A stretch of DNA of 64,000 nucleotides from Armillaria gallica. Taxonomy: Eukaryota; Basidiomycota; Agaricomycetes; Agaricales; Physalacriaceae. The notes under the pieces were generated by a model. It made no database searches. It was given only the letters and a program-made list of their open reading frames with translations, and had not been told where the DNA came from. The stretch spans positions 868,001-932,000 of the forward strand of contig JBANDB010000020.1 in assembly GCA_037576215.1 (NCBI GenBank), read 5' to 3'. The translations under genes were made by a program, and so were the position numbers. Below, in pieces: positions 33,920 through 45,757 of the stretch; the first letter of the stretch is position 1; each line of letters opens with the position of its first letter.

Positions 33920-36100
33920 ATGCTTGCTACAGAAACCCCGTTACCAGACTCCCCTTGTAGTCCCATTCCTGGGTCTTTTGTTGAAACCCCCACATCCCCA
34001 TTTCCCAAAGAATTAGACATCTCTGAAAGAGAGAACTTGTCGTTTTCTGGACCAGAAGACAACGAAGAAACTGAAGTTACCGCAGAACTCTTTGGTTCAA
34101 ACTACAGAACAGCCCCTGGCACCCTTTATTCCAGACAAGCTTTCAGAGGCTACCACATAGAATCCACCTCATTCACCAATTACTGACAAGAAGAATCCAT
34201 CGAATCTAGCAACGAATTAGTACCAGATTCTGCTACCACCATAAACTTTGATATCAAGGACGAGTCCTTTGAACAAAATCTCACTTTTGATCCACCAGCA
34301 GAGGCTTCCACCTCTTATTTTCCTATATTTCCCATTTTACCACCAGTCAATCTGAATCAACAACCAGCCCCTGTAGCGCAACCCAGCGCACATCCACCCA
34401 TACAGCCCCCAGTACAACCTCCAGTTCAGCAGCCAGTACAACAACCCGCAGCCATGGCAGCAGCATCGATGCCTTTCCAAAAGGAGAAGAGCGCTCTGAA
34501 TATCATTGACAAAATCAGTCCTGGACACAAATTGATGTGTTATATCAGTGATATTGAAGGCCTTTTCACCTGTCATACCATAAATGCAGACACCAATAAA
34601 AAGAAGTGGTTTATCTACTATCCTGGTCTCGTCATCTCTGAATTTTGGGAGAGCTTGCCTGAGCATAGCGACACTGGCAAAACCTACAAAAATTTCAAGT
34701 ATACCATAGTTGCTCAGTATCCTGACACTAGCACCACTTGTAAATACGAGAGACATGACCTCAAGCACGTCCTTGGAAAATACATATGAGAAGTGGATAA
34801 TCTCGCAGACCTAGGAGTGTTTTATTGAGAATTCTACCCCAAAGTAAAGCACTTGGTCACAAATAATTGTTTGTCAAACCACGAGACCAGCAATATGTTC
34901 AGCAAAGGCTTTCCTAACCACGTTTGGGATGCCATTGCCCATCGACTCCAGATCAAACCACCAGACCATCATCCAGCAGACCCTTACGACCTCAGCGATA
35001 TTTACGCAGCTGCTCAGTTCATTTTACAAGGCACAAATAAAGGAGAAAGCACTCTTAGCAGCATGCCTACTCAGAGTTTTCATGACACTGGTCCAGCCAG
35101 ACCCTCAGAGATGCCGTATCCTGGTCCAGTTTCACAACCTCAGCCAATCGTTCGCATCAAAGAGGAACCTGTGGAACCCCAAGTAAAGATGGAGCATATT
35201 AATCAGCTCATTAAACTTGGTGAGACGTTATTACAGCTAAACTCGAATGATTGATTCCAGAAAGCTCAGCAACAATCATTTTCGTCCAGTCCACCGCAGC
35301 AGAGCAGTTATGCAAATACGGCAACTGGCCAAAATTGCAGTTTCTGTGGCGAAATTGGTCATTTTATTTGAGAATGTCTCAAAGTCGAGGAGATGATTAA
35401 AGAAGGGAAATGCAGGTGCAATATAGATGGGAAGATTGTCCTGTCTACTGGTGCTTGGGTCCCCAGAGGTCTCCAAGGCACTTGGCTTAAAGATCGCATC
35501 AAGGAATGGCACCATCAGAATCCAGGCCAGATCGGCATCATCAATCAGCTGATGAATGCCATTGTCAAGCCAGTTCTGCATCTTAGCTGGCAACGTTCTT
35601 CACCAGTTAACGCAGACGCTCAGTCACTCAGCACACCCGTTTCAGGGATTGATGCGCATCAACACCTTGAGGTGCTCATTGCCAAATCCGAAGCTATTGG
35701 AAAAGAGATCCAGGGCATCAAACAGTTCATGCATGTTGCCGAAGAAGACTCGTCCAGTCCGAATACTGCAGATACTACAGACACTATGATTCGCCAAGTC
35801 GTAGTCGAAGTACCATGCCTCAAACACGGACCACTCAAGAAGGCAGCTCCCACAGCAAAAGCGGAAGCCGCTGTTCCACAGGAACTGACTAAGGCAGTGG
35901 GTCGACAAACTCATACTAGTCGGAAGGCTGCTGAAGAAGCAGTGCTTGATGACGAGGAAGAAGTTGCTGTACCCAAGATTCGCAATCACTTCAATCAAGA
36001 TCTTACCCCAGACTATGATGGCATGCCTGACTTAGTTGAATATTCAGATGATGAAGATGATATTGCTGTGCTTCAGGATTCACTCTCTGCTTCACTATAG
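33920..36100 (+). pseudogene. Gypsy-B gag polyprotein, decayed
   Basis: A single frame runs from the ATG at 33920 to the TAG at 36100 (about 725 codons), interrupted only by five TGA codons. Order: acidic Ser/Pro-rich N-terminus, a Gln/Pro tract ('PPVQPPVQQPVQQP'), a capsid-like region from about 34454 ('KNFKYTIVAQYP', 'FSKGFPNHVWDAI') and a CCHC knuckle at 35337-35380 (C-SF-C-GEIG-H-FI*E-C, with TGA where Arg is usual). A long C-terminal extension is rich in Glu and Asp. Family knowledge: gag packages the retrotransposon RNA. Each TGA sits where CGA (Arg) is plausible. No protease or RT follows because LTR-F interrupts at 36177. Confidence 0.85.
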
Positions 36101-36176
36101 ATGACCAATAGTCAAGGCACATTCTTTGAGATTAAAGGTCCTTAATGGCCAGCATCACAGAGGATGGTCCTAGCAT

Positions 36177-36696
36177 TGTCTCTTGTAGGTACGATTCCCG
36201 CTTTCTGTAATCGGGTGTTATGGATATCGGGCCTTTTCCGGTCATACATGAGTCAACACATGCTTTCTCTCGGCATTCTCAGTCTTGACCTCGGCCTACT
36301 GGCATTTTCTCATATTTTCTCTATTCTTCTTGAATACTGGAATGCGATGGAATCTTGTAGAATAATACTGACTCGAGTCTTTACTAGTAGTGTATAAAAA
36401 CTTACCTGACATTGTATTAGGATCTTAATCTAATTTCACTACTCTTCAACGTCCACTTAACTGTGTGATCTAAGCATCTTTGATCGGTTACGTCTAGCGC
36501 TTGCCAATCAACTGCTTCCCAACTACGCTGAGCGCTTGTTGGAAACCCTGTTAGTTTTGCCTAGCGCTTGTTAGCACTCATATCGGATCCCTCTTGGTGA
36601 TTGGAACTCGGCTATAAGACATCCTTGCTCATGACTTGGGTTTTACTCGAGTACTCATTGTCTCGTGTATTACTCAAAATACTCTGATTCTTAACA
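36177..36696 (+). mobile_element. LTR-F, about 520 bp
   Basis: It begins TGTCTCTTGTAGG and ends GATTCTTAACA. TATAAAAA lies near 36395. It carries three AGCGCTTG words about 35 bp apart (36495-36570). It abuts the truncated Gypsy-B just after gag. TCAGGTGACCC follows the end and may start an internal region that is otherwise lost. A diverged inverted fragment is at 54095-54300. No target duplication could be confirmed. Confidence 0.5.
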
Positions 36697-36809
36697 TCAG
36701 GTGACCCTTGACATCTATTTCTAGCATTTCGTTCCAGGCGAGAAGGGCCTGCCTATCTTAGACTTTGCGATACCAGCTCTTAATCTGGTACCAACCTCAC
36801 TGCCAAGGA

Positions 36810-37500
36810 GATTACCACTATTCACAATATATCTGTACCGATTCAGGATGATATAAGCCTTTGGGATGTGGAGATGCCGGGGTGAGTCCTTCCATTGTGT
36901 TTGATGTATCGCCGTAGCTTATGGCGGTTATAAAAGACATTTGTCGTTGTTAACGCCTCAGCATCAACTGACTCACGCTTGTACAAGGTACCACCGCTGT
37001 GACGCACCATCCTGCGCCTCCCAGCCAAAACATAATTCGTTAAATACATCATTTTCTGCAGCAGTTATGCGTACGCCATCACCTCGCTATCACCATCGTC
37101 ACTTTTGTATACGCTCAGCGCCATGGTGGAATATCGGTTCTGCATGCTGCCCTCTTTTCTGGGAGACGTAAGATGTGATGGGGAGATAGTGTCCTTGTGG
37201 GTTTGCAACTGGTAAGTCGAATCAAGTTCCGTGTGCCGCCCTTGCTTATGGCCTGCAACAGGCTCGTAGAGGTACATTTACAGGTGCACTCCAGGATAAA
37301 ATGAGTGCATCTTTGTAACAGCCGAGTCATCCGTGTGCCGTGAGATGCACCCTTGCGCTGACATTTCCGATTGAGGAAACTCTCGACCTTAGTTACCCGC
37401 CTATTCTGTTTTACCATGGTGAGGCTCTTCGAGATGCGGATGACGGAAGGATGCATACACTGTCGGTCGGATGGAGGACGACGGATCTTCAAGCCGATTT
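36810..37500 (+). repeat. repeat R, copy Ra (3' part)
   Basis: It aligns patchily to 43560-43850 and 46700-47010, with shared words CTGCCAAGGAG, GATTCAGGATG and TTTACCATGGTGAGGCTCTT / GCGGATGACGGAAGGATGC. Frames are broken by small deletions. Confidence 0.55.
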
Positions 37501-37667
37501 ATAGTACATATTACTCATACTTCTTTTTACATCAGATCGAGCTCATTGGCTATGCTCCGTCGTGCATAGCCTTCGTATTTTTGTAGGCATTCAGCAATGC
37601 CATCAGTGCGAAAAGCGACGGCTCATAGAATAAAAGGACAACACTGAAAACACATATGATAATTCAG

Positions 37668-37745
37668 ATACAGGGACTCGAACCCCGGTAGATCGATAAC
37701 CCAGCGTTCACTGCCGGTGTCCAAGAGTGATTTGATCATCTTACA
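37668..37745 (-). other. tRNA-like T-arm relic
   Basis: On the minus strand CCGGGGTTCGAGTCCCTG forms a T-arm with a good B box. The upstream D-arm and acceptor pairing are not convincing. Not a functional tRNA by eye. Confidence 0.4.
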
Positions 37746-37974
37746 CCAGTCCCACCGCTGACAACTTGATTAGGAAGTTGTGAGTCGAGCCCCAGCCTAT
37801 AATTTATCTTGTTCAACAAAGACCATGCACAAGAATCAACCTGCCATCTCTTTTGCGGGTCTCTCAGGAGAGAACATAACTGTGGTTTTGTGACACAGGA
37901 TGCCCCGAGAAGCGTAAGATGCATGATTTCCAATATAGAGAGGACTTTGGTCGCGCATAGAGAGCGCTTTCAGT

Positions 37975-38930
37975 CAACAGAGACGGAAAGGACGGATCCG
38001 GATATTGCCGAAGATGACGATCATCTCCTTTTGCACCCGCCAGACCTCCCTCTCGTACAAGTGCCATGGCTTCTCGAAACCCGCTACTCTGACTCCTCCG
38101 CCAAAGGGTACCGCGTGATTATCCCCCACGAATGAAGGCTTTGGATTCGGAGTATTGTTTCTGATGTACGTGGCGGGTTTTTTGATTACCGGCCTTGATG
38201 CCGACAGTGGTCAACTCTCAGACACATATGTGTGGAGTGCTCTGCGTTTCCTCCCTCTGAGTGTATATGGAATACGGAGGATGACAAACGATAAAATGAC
38301 TCAACAATACGGTTGGAGTCACCGAGAATGAACTGAAGGAGACTCAAATGGAGCGCCACGGAGTACCAGTGCTAGGATGGTTGTTCTTAAAGGTACGTAT
38401 AGTACCCGTTTTTTAGCGTCTAGCCAACACTAAACATCAATCGTTCCAGAAGGCTCTTTCTGTTACACCGCACTGACGAGAAAGGAAGGTGTTCTTTTGT
38501 TCGTACGCAGGGGCGTCTGGCCCACATGTGTTCTCCCGTCTTGTTCACGTCATATTCTCCCTCAATGTATGCATCCCGCTCCATCGATTACTAGTGGAGT
38601 CTTGCGTTGGGCCCGGGCTTCTCGGATATGCCCTGGCTGCCAGCAAGATCACCGAACACTTCAATAAGAGGCGGTGATGTTGTGCTTTATCCCATATATG
38701 AGTATCACATCGTATGCGAGCGCTACTTAGAATCTGGGCCGCGCAAAAGTATTTCCTCCGGTCCACTTTACAATCTTCAATGTGGCCTGTTTGTCTCATC
38801 GTACCTTCAATGCAAAGGTAAGCTCTGGATACACCCTTGCAAAAAGAATCAAGTAACAGTAGAGACATTTTTAAGACTTAAGCTCAGGACGGTGGTCGGG
38901 CATCTAAACTGAATTCAGGGAGGAAGGTTA
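37975..38930 (+). repeat. repeat R, copy Rb
   Basis: It starts at GAGACGGAAAGGACGGATCCGGATATTGCC. It shares the R landmarks (CTTGATGCCGACAGTGGTCAACTC, GGAGCGCCACGGAGTACCAG, GGTACGTATAGTACC, CCAGAAGGCTCTTTCTGTTACACC in diverged form). It runs into block S, and the same R+S order is found inverted at the window end. No intact frame. Confidence 0.7.
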
Positions 38931-40690
38931 TGCGGCCCTAGTGCTACTCTTAATACAGCAAGCATCATCGACCACGCGACGATAACCTTAAATCAAGTGT
39001 ATTTTTACCCTGAACAGGCGCTCTTTGGATTAACACCAGCTTCAGACTAGAGAGACGGCATCCTACGTCCCTCGGTTCATTCACCGCGCTTGTTTTTGTG
39101 TTTTATGACACATGATATCTTCACTATAGGAGGAACTACTGAGCATGAAGGAAGGGCGTTTGGGCACTATGTACTGCGCATACTTAATAAGATACACCAT
39201 TAACAGTGTTTACTTCCCTGACGGAACAGCCTTAAAGCCCTGAATCCTGCGGTGCATAATCGGTTGATAAGGGACATTCACGGTTTCGTCGATTTTCCGA
39301 TGATGAGATGATCGAAGGCGCAATTTAGCTGTCTGACACGAGACTGGACCCTTTATTCTAGAAAGTGTACACTCGCTACATAGGCCTAAGACGAGTCGAT
39401 CTCGAGATTAGCGTTTCCATGACGCGATTTTTATGTATATGAGACTTTAGGAGTTCTCTCTCGAATCACGATCAACAGCTACTCATAGCATAGATATCTG
39501 GGTCGCTTTAGCATAAAAATTAAGAACATTGTGGGTATTGTTACAGATGTTGATGGTAAACATGCTGACAACTCTACGCCGCTCATGAGTGGTTGGGCAC
39601 CAAAAGCATACACGGGTTTCTCATGGCAAGGCTACTGTCCCCCTACTATTACGCTTGATGAGAACCAATTGTGTACCCTAAAATATGATGATGCCAGTTG
39701 CACCATTCCATTACAAGGTCTTCGAAACGGAGGGTTACTAAAATCCCATAGACGACTCGTGGGCTGTACGCAGTACAACTCCGATGAAACCGTTAACAGT
39801 TGCCCGTTTGAATAGAAGAACCAGACACGTGAACCATGCCTAGTTGATGACTAAAAGGTGGCCATGCAGCTGAGCTCAAACTGGACGGGGACTGCATCTA
39901 ATGAAATCACCTGCAAGTCATCAACGAGGGGTATCGAAAAGTTACTATGCCCTCATCACCAAGACTTCCCACAGAGAAAAGGTGGCTACGGTACCGCTTG
40001 CTTTTGCTTTACTGTAAAGCACTTGTATATCTCCGTAGACAAATAACAGTGTGATGGATATTCGGTTGCGATATTCCTTGCATTCAGGGAGCAGGCGATG
40101 ATCGATGATTTTCTGATGAATGTTTCTTTCCATTAGCGGCCCATGGAAACTATTCAGTCACGAAGACGGAGTGTGACTTATCGAGCTATCGTGCACCTCG
40201 GAAATTAGGAAGGGAAGTATTAGCAAAAAATGTATAAGAACTGACACTCTGATTCAAGCTAAATCGTACCAACACCACCTCCAGCATGCACCTTCCTTAC
40301 GAAGACTTACAATATGAGGGGTGTGTATTTTTTTTTTTCATTTCTTGTTTCATGACTCATCCTCACGGCGACCTTTACAGGGGACTATTGATGTTTGCAA
40401 CATATTCGATTGTGCCTCTCTGCTTCGACTACGTTTCTGCTAGGAATTTAGCAGACTGCGACTCAGGGTATGTGGACTCTATACTTCCCGAATGACGAGC
40501 TGACACCATATACGGGTCACAGATGCACCTCTCATGGAAAGCAGACCAACACTTCCTCAGGTTCTAGTACTCCTGGAGGGGGCAAGCCTGTTGATCCGCC
40601 TAAGGGAACTGGCCAGACCGGAGGATAAAAATACAGTAGTGCAGGCTCTGCGAACAACGGAGGTAGCGGTTAACCATAGACGCACATGGT
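38931..40690 (+). repeat. block S, copy S1: decayed multi-exon gene, unknown
   Basis: Aligns as an inverted repeat with 61136-63180. It contains an open frame at 39531-39815 (94 aa, Cys-containing, 'GFSWQGYCPPTITLDENQ') and a second at 39858-40046. A third segment starts at the ATG at 40286 and crosses a plausible 72-nt intron (GTGTGT..TTTACAG, about 40321-40385). The tail at 40560-40680 reads Gly/Ser/Pro-rich in the frame kept by both copies ('GGGKPVDPPKGTGQTGG'), with stops. I do not recognise the protein. Conservation of that frame between copies suggests it was coding. Confidence 0.5.
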
Positions 40691-42188
40691 CTCCAGATGA
40701 TACCATTACAAATGCTGTTTTGTCAATGACAGGGTCAATAACAAGCTATGTGCAATCACCCTACGACTGTATTTCGACTGAGACATTTAGCCACTATGCA
40801 TCATGATTGATGTGTATTAACCTTCACGATTATCTACCTAGGGTATCGTGATTCCAGATTGGGCCAAGAGAATTCTGCGTTTGCGTGGTGCGCAGATGCG
40901 TCTGTTTGCGTTTCCGTGTGTCTGGGATGCGTTCATCTGCGTTTCCTTCATTCCGTGTACGTCGTTAGTCTCCATAAAATTAAATATGAGTGCGAGAGGA
41001 AATTCTGAGTTACTGAGTCTTACAAAATCTCTCGATTTTCTGACCTTGTAGAAGCCCATACGGACTTGACAGATACTGAATAGTACTGTAATAATTCTTT
41101 CAGACATGGTAGACTTGAATTCCCGGCCGTCGTTCCTTCCTCCGACTCCGAGTTTCTTGTTTGAATCAACTACCTTCGGTGGTGTTAATAGGTCTGATTC
41201 AAAGTTTTAAACATATTGTGGGCATTGGGGGCGAATGTGAAGGCCGCCAGTAACCGCCCATAATTGATAGATTTTTGACTAGGATGCGACATCCAAGCCT
41301 TCTCCAGACGCGCCAGAGTAAGTCCTGAGGTATGACATGATAAAACAACGAAAATGGTGGCAGTATGCTAAAATGAATGAAATTACTAGATATACGCCAT
41401 TCAAGGCGACGGGGGTGATAGGTGGTATCGATTGCTCATACCGAGCCATACTCAATATCCTTGCTAATAATCATCTTATCACGCAGAATGACCAATGATC
41501 ATTCATACCAGGCGCTTCCGAATCTCATACTGTCACGAAATGCACATGTGCATTGAATGTGTGACAGTTAAAAAGAACAAATGCATTGAACGCCACCGCA
41601 GTAAAGGCTATCCACATTTTTATGGTACAGAGCGCCTAATGACGGGGATCAAGAATTGTGTTGTACTCCAGCCTTGATTGTCGGCGTGAGACCAGTAGCA
41701 TGTGGAACGCGCCCGATGGATGCGCTCGAGGAACGATTAGGAAGTTCTAGGCTGTCGTACACAAGGCTTGAAGTTCCTAGTAGAACAACAAAGTGACAAT
41801 ATAGCAGATAAATGGAGCAGCTGTCGCTGTGGGATCCCGACTAAAGTCTTTCGACGTATCTAAAAAAAGCGGCCTAGACAGGGAAGTTCAACGAAGGAAG
41901 CAGAGAGATATGACGGGTGTCGATATAGGCCGTAGGGGGTCACTCATCGCAAAGAGGTGATCAAACTCCCTCACTCACAGGTGGGTTATATAATCTAGGA
42001 AAAGCCAGGTCGGAAAGCGACCTGGCTAGGTTGATAATCAGCGCTTAGCAGGTCGAATTGAGAGGAATTTTGAATCTACCTGAGCTCTCAGAGGTTTTTG
42101 AAGGTGTAGGTACTATGAGTCTATATCTATATACAATGGGATGTTCTAGATGAGGCAGTTTCCATTACCTCCGTCTGCATATTCTTGA
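40691..42188. other. unassigned, no gene seen
   Basis: No domain or convincing frame. GATGCGT/TTTGCGTTTCC words recur at 40870-40960. A perfect hairpin is at 42003-42027. Confidence 0.3.
42003..42027. repeat. perfect 10-bp hairpin
   Basis: AGCCAGGTCG, a 5-nt loop GAAAG, then CGACCTGGCT. No U-tract follows, so it is not called a terminator. Confidence 0.7.
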
Positions 42189-42279
42189 GTGACGCGATCA
42201 TGTATTTCATTACCGTTTTCCGTTTCCCAAGGCGTTTGGGGGAGAAACACATATCACAATTTTTTTGTACATGGGAAGC

Positions 42280-42420
42280 TGGAGGCCTCAAGAAGTTCGA
42301 GAGCAGAGTATGAAATGAATTCCTTGGGAGGAAGGACTCTTGGTCGGCAGAGACGGAAAAGGACAGAGCCGGCTATTGCCGAAGATGCTTTCCTTCTACT
42401 GTACTATTTCGACCTTACGT
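42280..42420 (+). repeat. repeat R, truncated start Rc
   Basis: Only the R start is present (GGGAAGCTGGAGG..., GAGACGGAAAAGGACAGAGCCGGCTATTGCCGAAGATGC in shortened description). It is repeated about 650 bp further on as the start of Rd. Confidence 0.7.
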
Positions 42421-44555
42421 TCACAGCTTGTGACATGTTATGCAACATCTTCAGCCGAGCAGATGTTCACGGATGGCTGTGACAGGGTATGTTTATCTTC
42501 ATGTTGTATAGTCTTCATTACTATTGTGGCCTTGTGGTTATCTTCTGTGACTGAATATTTAGACTGCAAGTTCAATCCTTCTTAACTGCACTTCTTTTTA
42601 CCACCTAGGTGACGGCGTGGATTGCTGGGTAGACAATTCACCGGAAGGGCCGAACGTTGGCAAGAGAACAGGTCAATAAAATTTCTAATGTTGGTGCTAT
42701 TTCTGCACTCTGACTTAATACCAACAGCTTTTCACAGTCATGAGTCCATTCAATTGCTGGTATGACATAAACATCTGGGAACACACATAGACACTCAGGA
42801 CATGTATTTCATTATTCCTTGCTCAAAAATGACATCATTTAGATTTTTCTTATGACTCTTCACTGGAAGCTGTGACATGTTATGTGAACTTAAGGTTGAA
42901 ATAGTACAGTACCATCATCGACTGTTGGGAAGCTGGAAGATTGAAGCAGTTCGAGAGCAGAGTATCAAATGAATCCTTAAGGAGGATGGGCTTTTGGTCG
43001 GTAGAGACGGAAAACGACGGAGCCGGCTATTGCCGAAGATGCTTTCCTTCTGCCATAATCACCTGTTGCACCCATCGTCCCTCCCTCTCGTTCATCGCTT
43101 CTGAAGCCTCGCATCCCTGTCTCCTCCGCCGGATAGTACCACATGATTTTTTGCTGTGAATGACGGTTTTGATTTCGGGATTCGTTTCTTGTGAAGAAAG
43201 GTGCGTGGCGCAAATTTTGATTACCGATCTTTATGCCAACAGCAGCCGACTGTCAGACTGTTCTATCCAATCTGCACGGCCAGCTCCAGGTTTCCTCGTT
43301 CTCGGAGGATGCCCAATAGCAGCAACGACTTGATACCACGATTGAAGCATAGGACTTTATCAAGAATGAACAAAAGGTGACTTGACGGGAGCGCCATGGA
43401 GTACCAGTTCTACGGCGGTTTTTCCTTGTAGGTATACTGTCTGTTTTTTAGCCTCTAGCCAACCCCAGGTACCGCTCCTTCCAGACTTCTCTCTGGCTGT
43501 ATTCGTTGCACCGTATTGATGGGTTTTGCGCCGCTGTCTTCAATATCGCAAGACAACCCCACGTCGCTGCCAAATAGTCCCAGCAGTGTATCACCAACAT
43601 GCTCAATAATGATTCAGGCGTGCGTATAAAGGATATAGTCTTCCTGGTAGTGCTCATTGGGATTTGCGAGTGTGTTCAATCTGGTTTTGTCGTAGCGGGT
43701 CAGTCGCCAGTGTCATTTGTGACCCTTCCTGACGCTACATTCCCGATTTAGGATAGTCTCCGCTTTCGTTTCCTCGTTTCCGTTTTCTATGGTGACGCCC
43801 TTCCGGATGAGGAACTGCGGATGACGCGAGGATGCCGCATACGTTTGCCCATTTTGCATCATACTGTCCCTCGGTGTAATGCGCCGAGCTTCATTCGCCT
43901 GTGCCGTAAACATCCATCTTATCCCGCATTCATTCTCCTCGGTTTTCTCCCATAATACGCGCGCCGTGAGTTCCGCCACTCGACCACGATATCGCCATCA
44001 GAATCCTAGTCGTCACCAATCGTCTTCACTGCTTGTGATAACCCAACGACGTATCCACATCAACACACTGCCGAAGCACTGCGCCTCGTCTGTCACCAGA
44101 ATTATATCGTCGTTTTGCCAGACCTGGTTTCCGAATTACCCTGTTTGAATTTTGGGCGCGCCGTAGGTTAGATGTCGTGGCAGTCTGCGAGGTCAAATGC
44201 AACGACGGATGGGTTTGGTGTCGGTGTATGCGAGAGGATGTCCGTAGATGATATAAATGTGGACGCGGGCGTCTCAAACATCCCGCATTTATTCTAGAGT
44301 GGCTCAGCGTGCTTATGACGAGAAATCGCCATAAATGGAACGAAACTTTCAAAGTAGATGATGCGCATTCTCCAGTTTTTTTCCTTAAACCATCTGTATT
44401 GATTCGTGACCTAGGCGACGTATGACTTCGATCTCGCATAGAACCATTGCCCGACAACTTCCTCAATCTATGGTTGAGATACATCGAATCGGACGCAGTC
44501 TACCGACAACTTAACAAGTACTGCCTTTGTTCTGTTCTCCACTCGTAACCACACT

Positions 44556-44611
44556 CAGATATGCTGTAATCGCCCCACGGCTGTTACCTCTCGTTCAAGC
44601 CCCCATATCTG
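44556..44611 (+). other. tRNA-like module 1 in Rd
   Basis: 56 nt. The ends CAGATATG and CATATCTG pair perfectly like an acceptor stem. A D-arm-like TGCTGTAATCG and a B box GTTCAAGCC are present. Too short for an anticodon arm. Confidence 0.5.
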
Positions 44612-44898
44612 AAATTTTGATGGACTAAGCACTGCCGGGGATCGAAAGAGTGCAAGACATAGTGAGTGCAAGGCCCATCGATGGCCGTACTCAATCACTG
44701 CGATCGATCCACTGCGGAAGAACCCTTGCCATGTCTGTCAATGGTCATCTTGTCAGACCTGATCTCCTCAACGTACCTCCGTCAGGCGGATGATCCAAGG
44801 TCACGGTGAAGGCTGGAGAGTGGAAAGTGTAATGAACCTGTCTGTATTTCTAGCATGATATGAAAAATATCCAGAGCCAGAATAAGGAAAAGAGCAAT

Positions 44899-44960
44899 TC
44901 TGATATAGGGATTTGAACCTTGAGCATCCCATGATTAGTCGTTTTACCATATCCGAGCTC
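44899..44960 (-). other. tRNA-like module 2 in Rd
   Basis: Minus strand: CTCGGATATGGTAAAACG (D-arm-like), then GGTTCAAATCCC (B box). The counterpart in Re is at 48067-48135. Confidence 0.5.
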
Positions 44961-45039
44961 CTGTTTGACGGTCTGTTGAACCACGTAAGATATGCTTGCC
45001 GCCACCGTGTTGTCGGGAAAGCTATAGCCTATGAGTGCA

Positions 45040-45103
45040 ATCAGATATAGTATAGATGCAAGCATGGTTCTATCTCATTATGGTTCGATTCCCGTACTCT
45101 GAT
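45040..45103 (+). other. tRNA-like module 3 in Rd
   Basis: 64 nt. Ends ATCAGA and TCTGAT pair. A D-arm-like TATAGTATAGATGCAAGC and a strong B box GGTTCGATTCC are present. Confidence 0.55.
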
Positions 45104-45338
45104 CTCAATGATAGTTCTGAAGTTTTTATGCCCCGGTGCTAGTTCCTTCATGAGGGCGTATAATTACTATCGAGGACCAAAGCTGAATGAACTCACCTTG
45201 TACTTTTTAATCGAGTTATGGAGCAGATCGAGGTTGTCGGTCTGGCTGAAATACATTGGAGACGAGTGGTAGACTCGAATTCTGAGAATTATTTGCGTTT
45301 CTCGTGGATGTGTAGCGAATGTGACGAGTGAACGTACA

Positions 45339-45398
45339 GGTATCACGGCTCAGTGGTGTAATTTACGGTATCTCGGAGTTCGATTCTCTGTTACTACC
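45339..45398 (+). other. tRNA-like module 4 in Rd
   Basis: 60 nt. GGTATCAC...GTTACTACC ends, D-arm-like GGCTCAGTGGTGTAATTTA close to real tRNA-Gly D-arms, and B box GAGTTCGATTCTC. The anticodon arm is missing. Confidence 0.55.
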
Positions 45399-45700
45399 TT
45401 GTTTTCGCATCAAATTTTTGAACCTCATGTTTATCCTAGAGGTCAAGCATGACCGTATTGCGATCATCACCGTTTCTTATCAGAAACCCAAGTATAACCA
45501 ACTCCGGATCCATCTCGTGTACAATACCAGACAGTTAGCGAGTTTGGCGACATGAGACTTTTGAAGATACAGTGAAACGAGGGAATATATTATAAAGGAT
45601 GAAGCTAAGTGTTACACGACACGACGACGTCCCCAAACTATGTATTGATTCAAGCCTTTTGCATACATCATTGCGGCGAGTCTGAAACCAGCCAGTTTAT

Positions 45701-45757
45701 GTACTGGTGAACACCGGACATCTTACTGCAGCTCGAGGTTCTATTCCTCCCTCTGCA
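45701..45757 (+). other. tRNA-like module 5 in Rd
   Basis: GTACTGGTGAACACCGG followed by GAGGTTCTATTCCTCC (degenerate B box). Position relative to the other boxes matches 48984-49050 in Re. Confidence 0.4.

Noticed and set aside
42003..42027. Rho-independent terminator
   Set aside because: A perfect hairpin but no T-tract, and the genome is eukaryotic.
45328..45555. 75-codon ORF in Rd
   Set aside because: It overlaps tRNA-like module 4 and is not conserved as a frame in Re.
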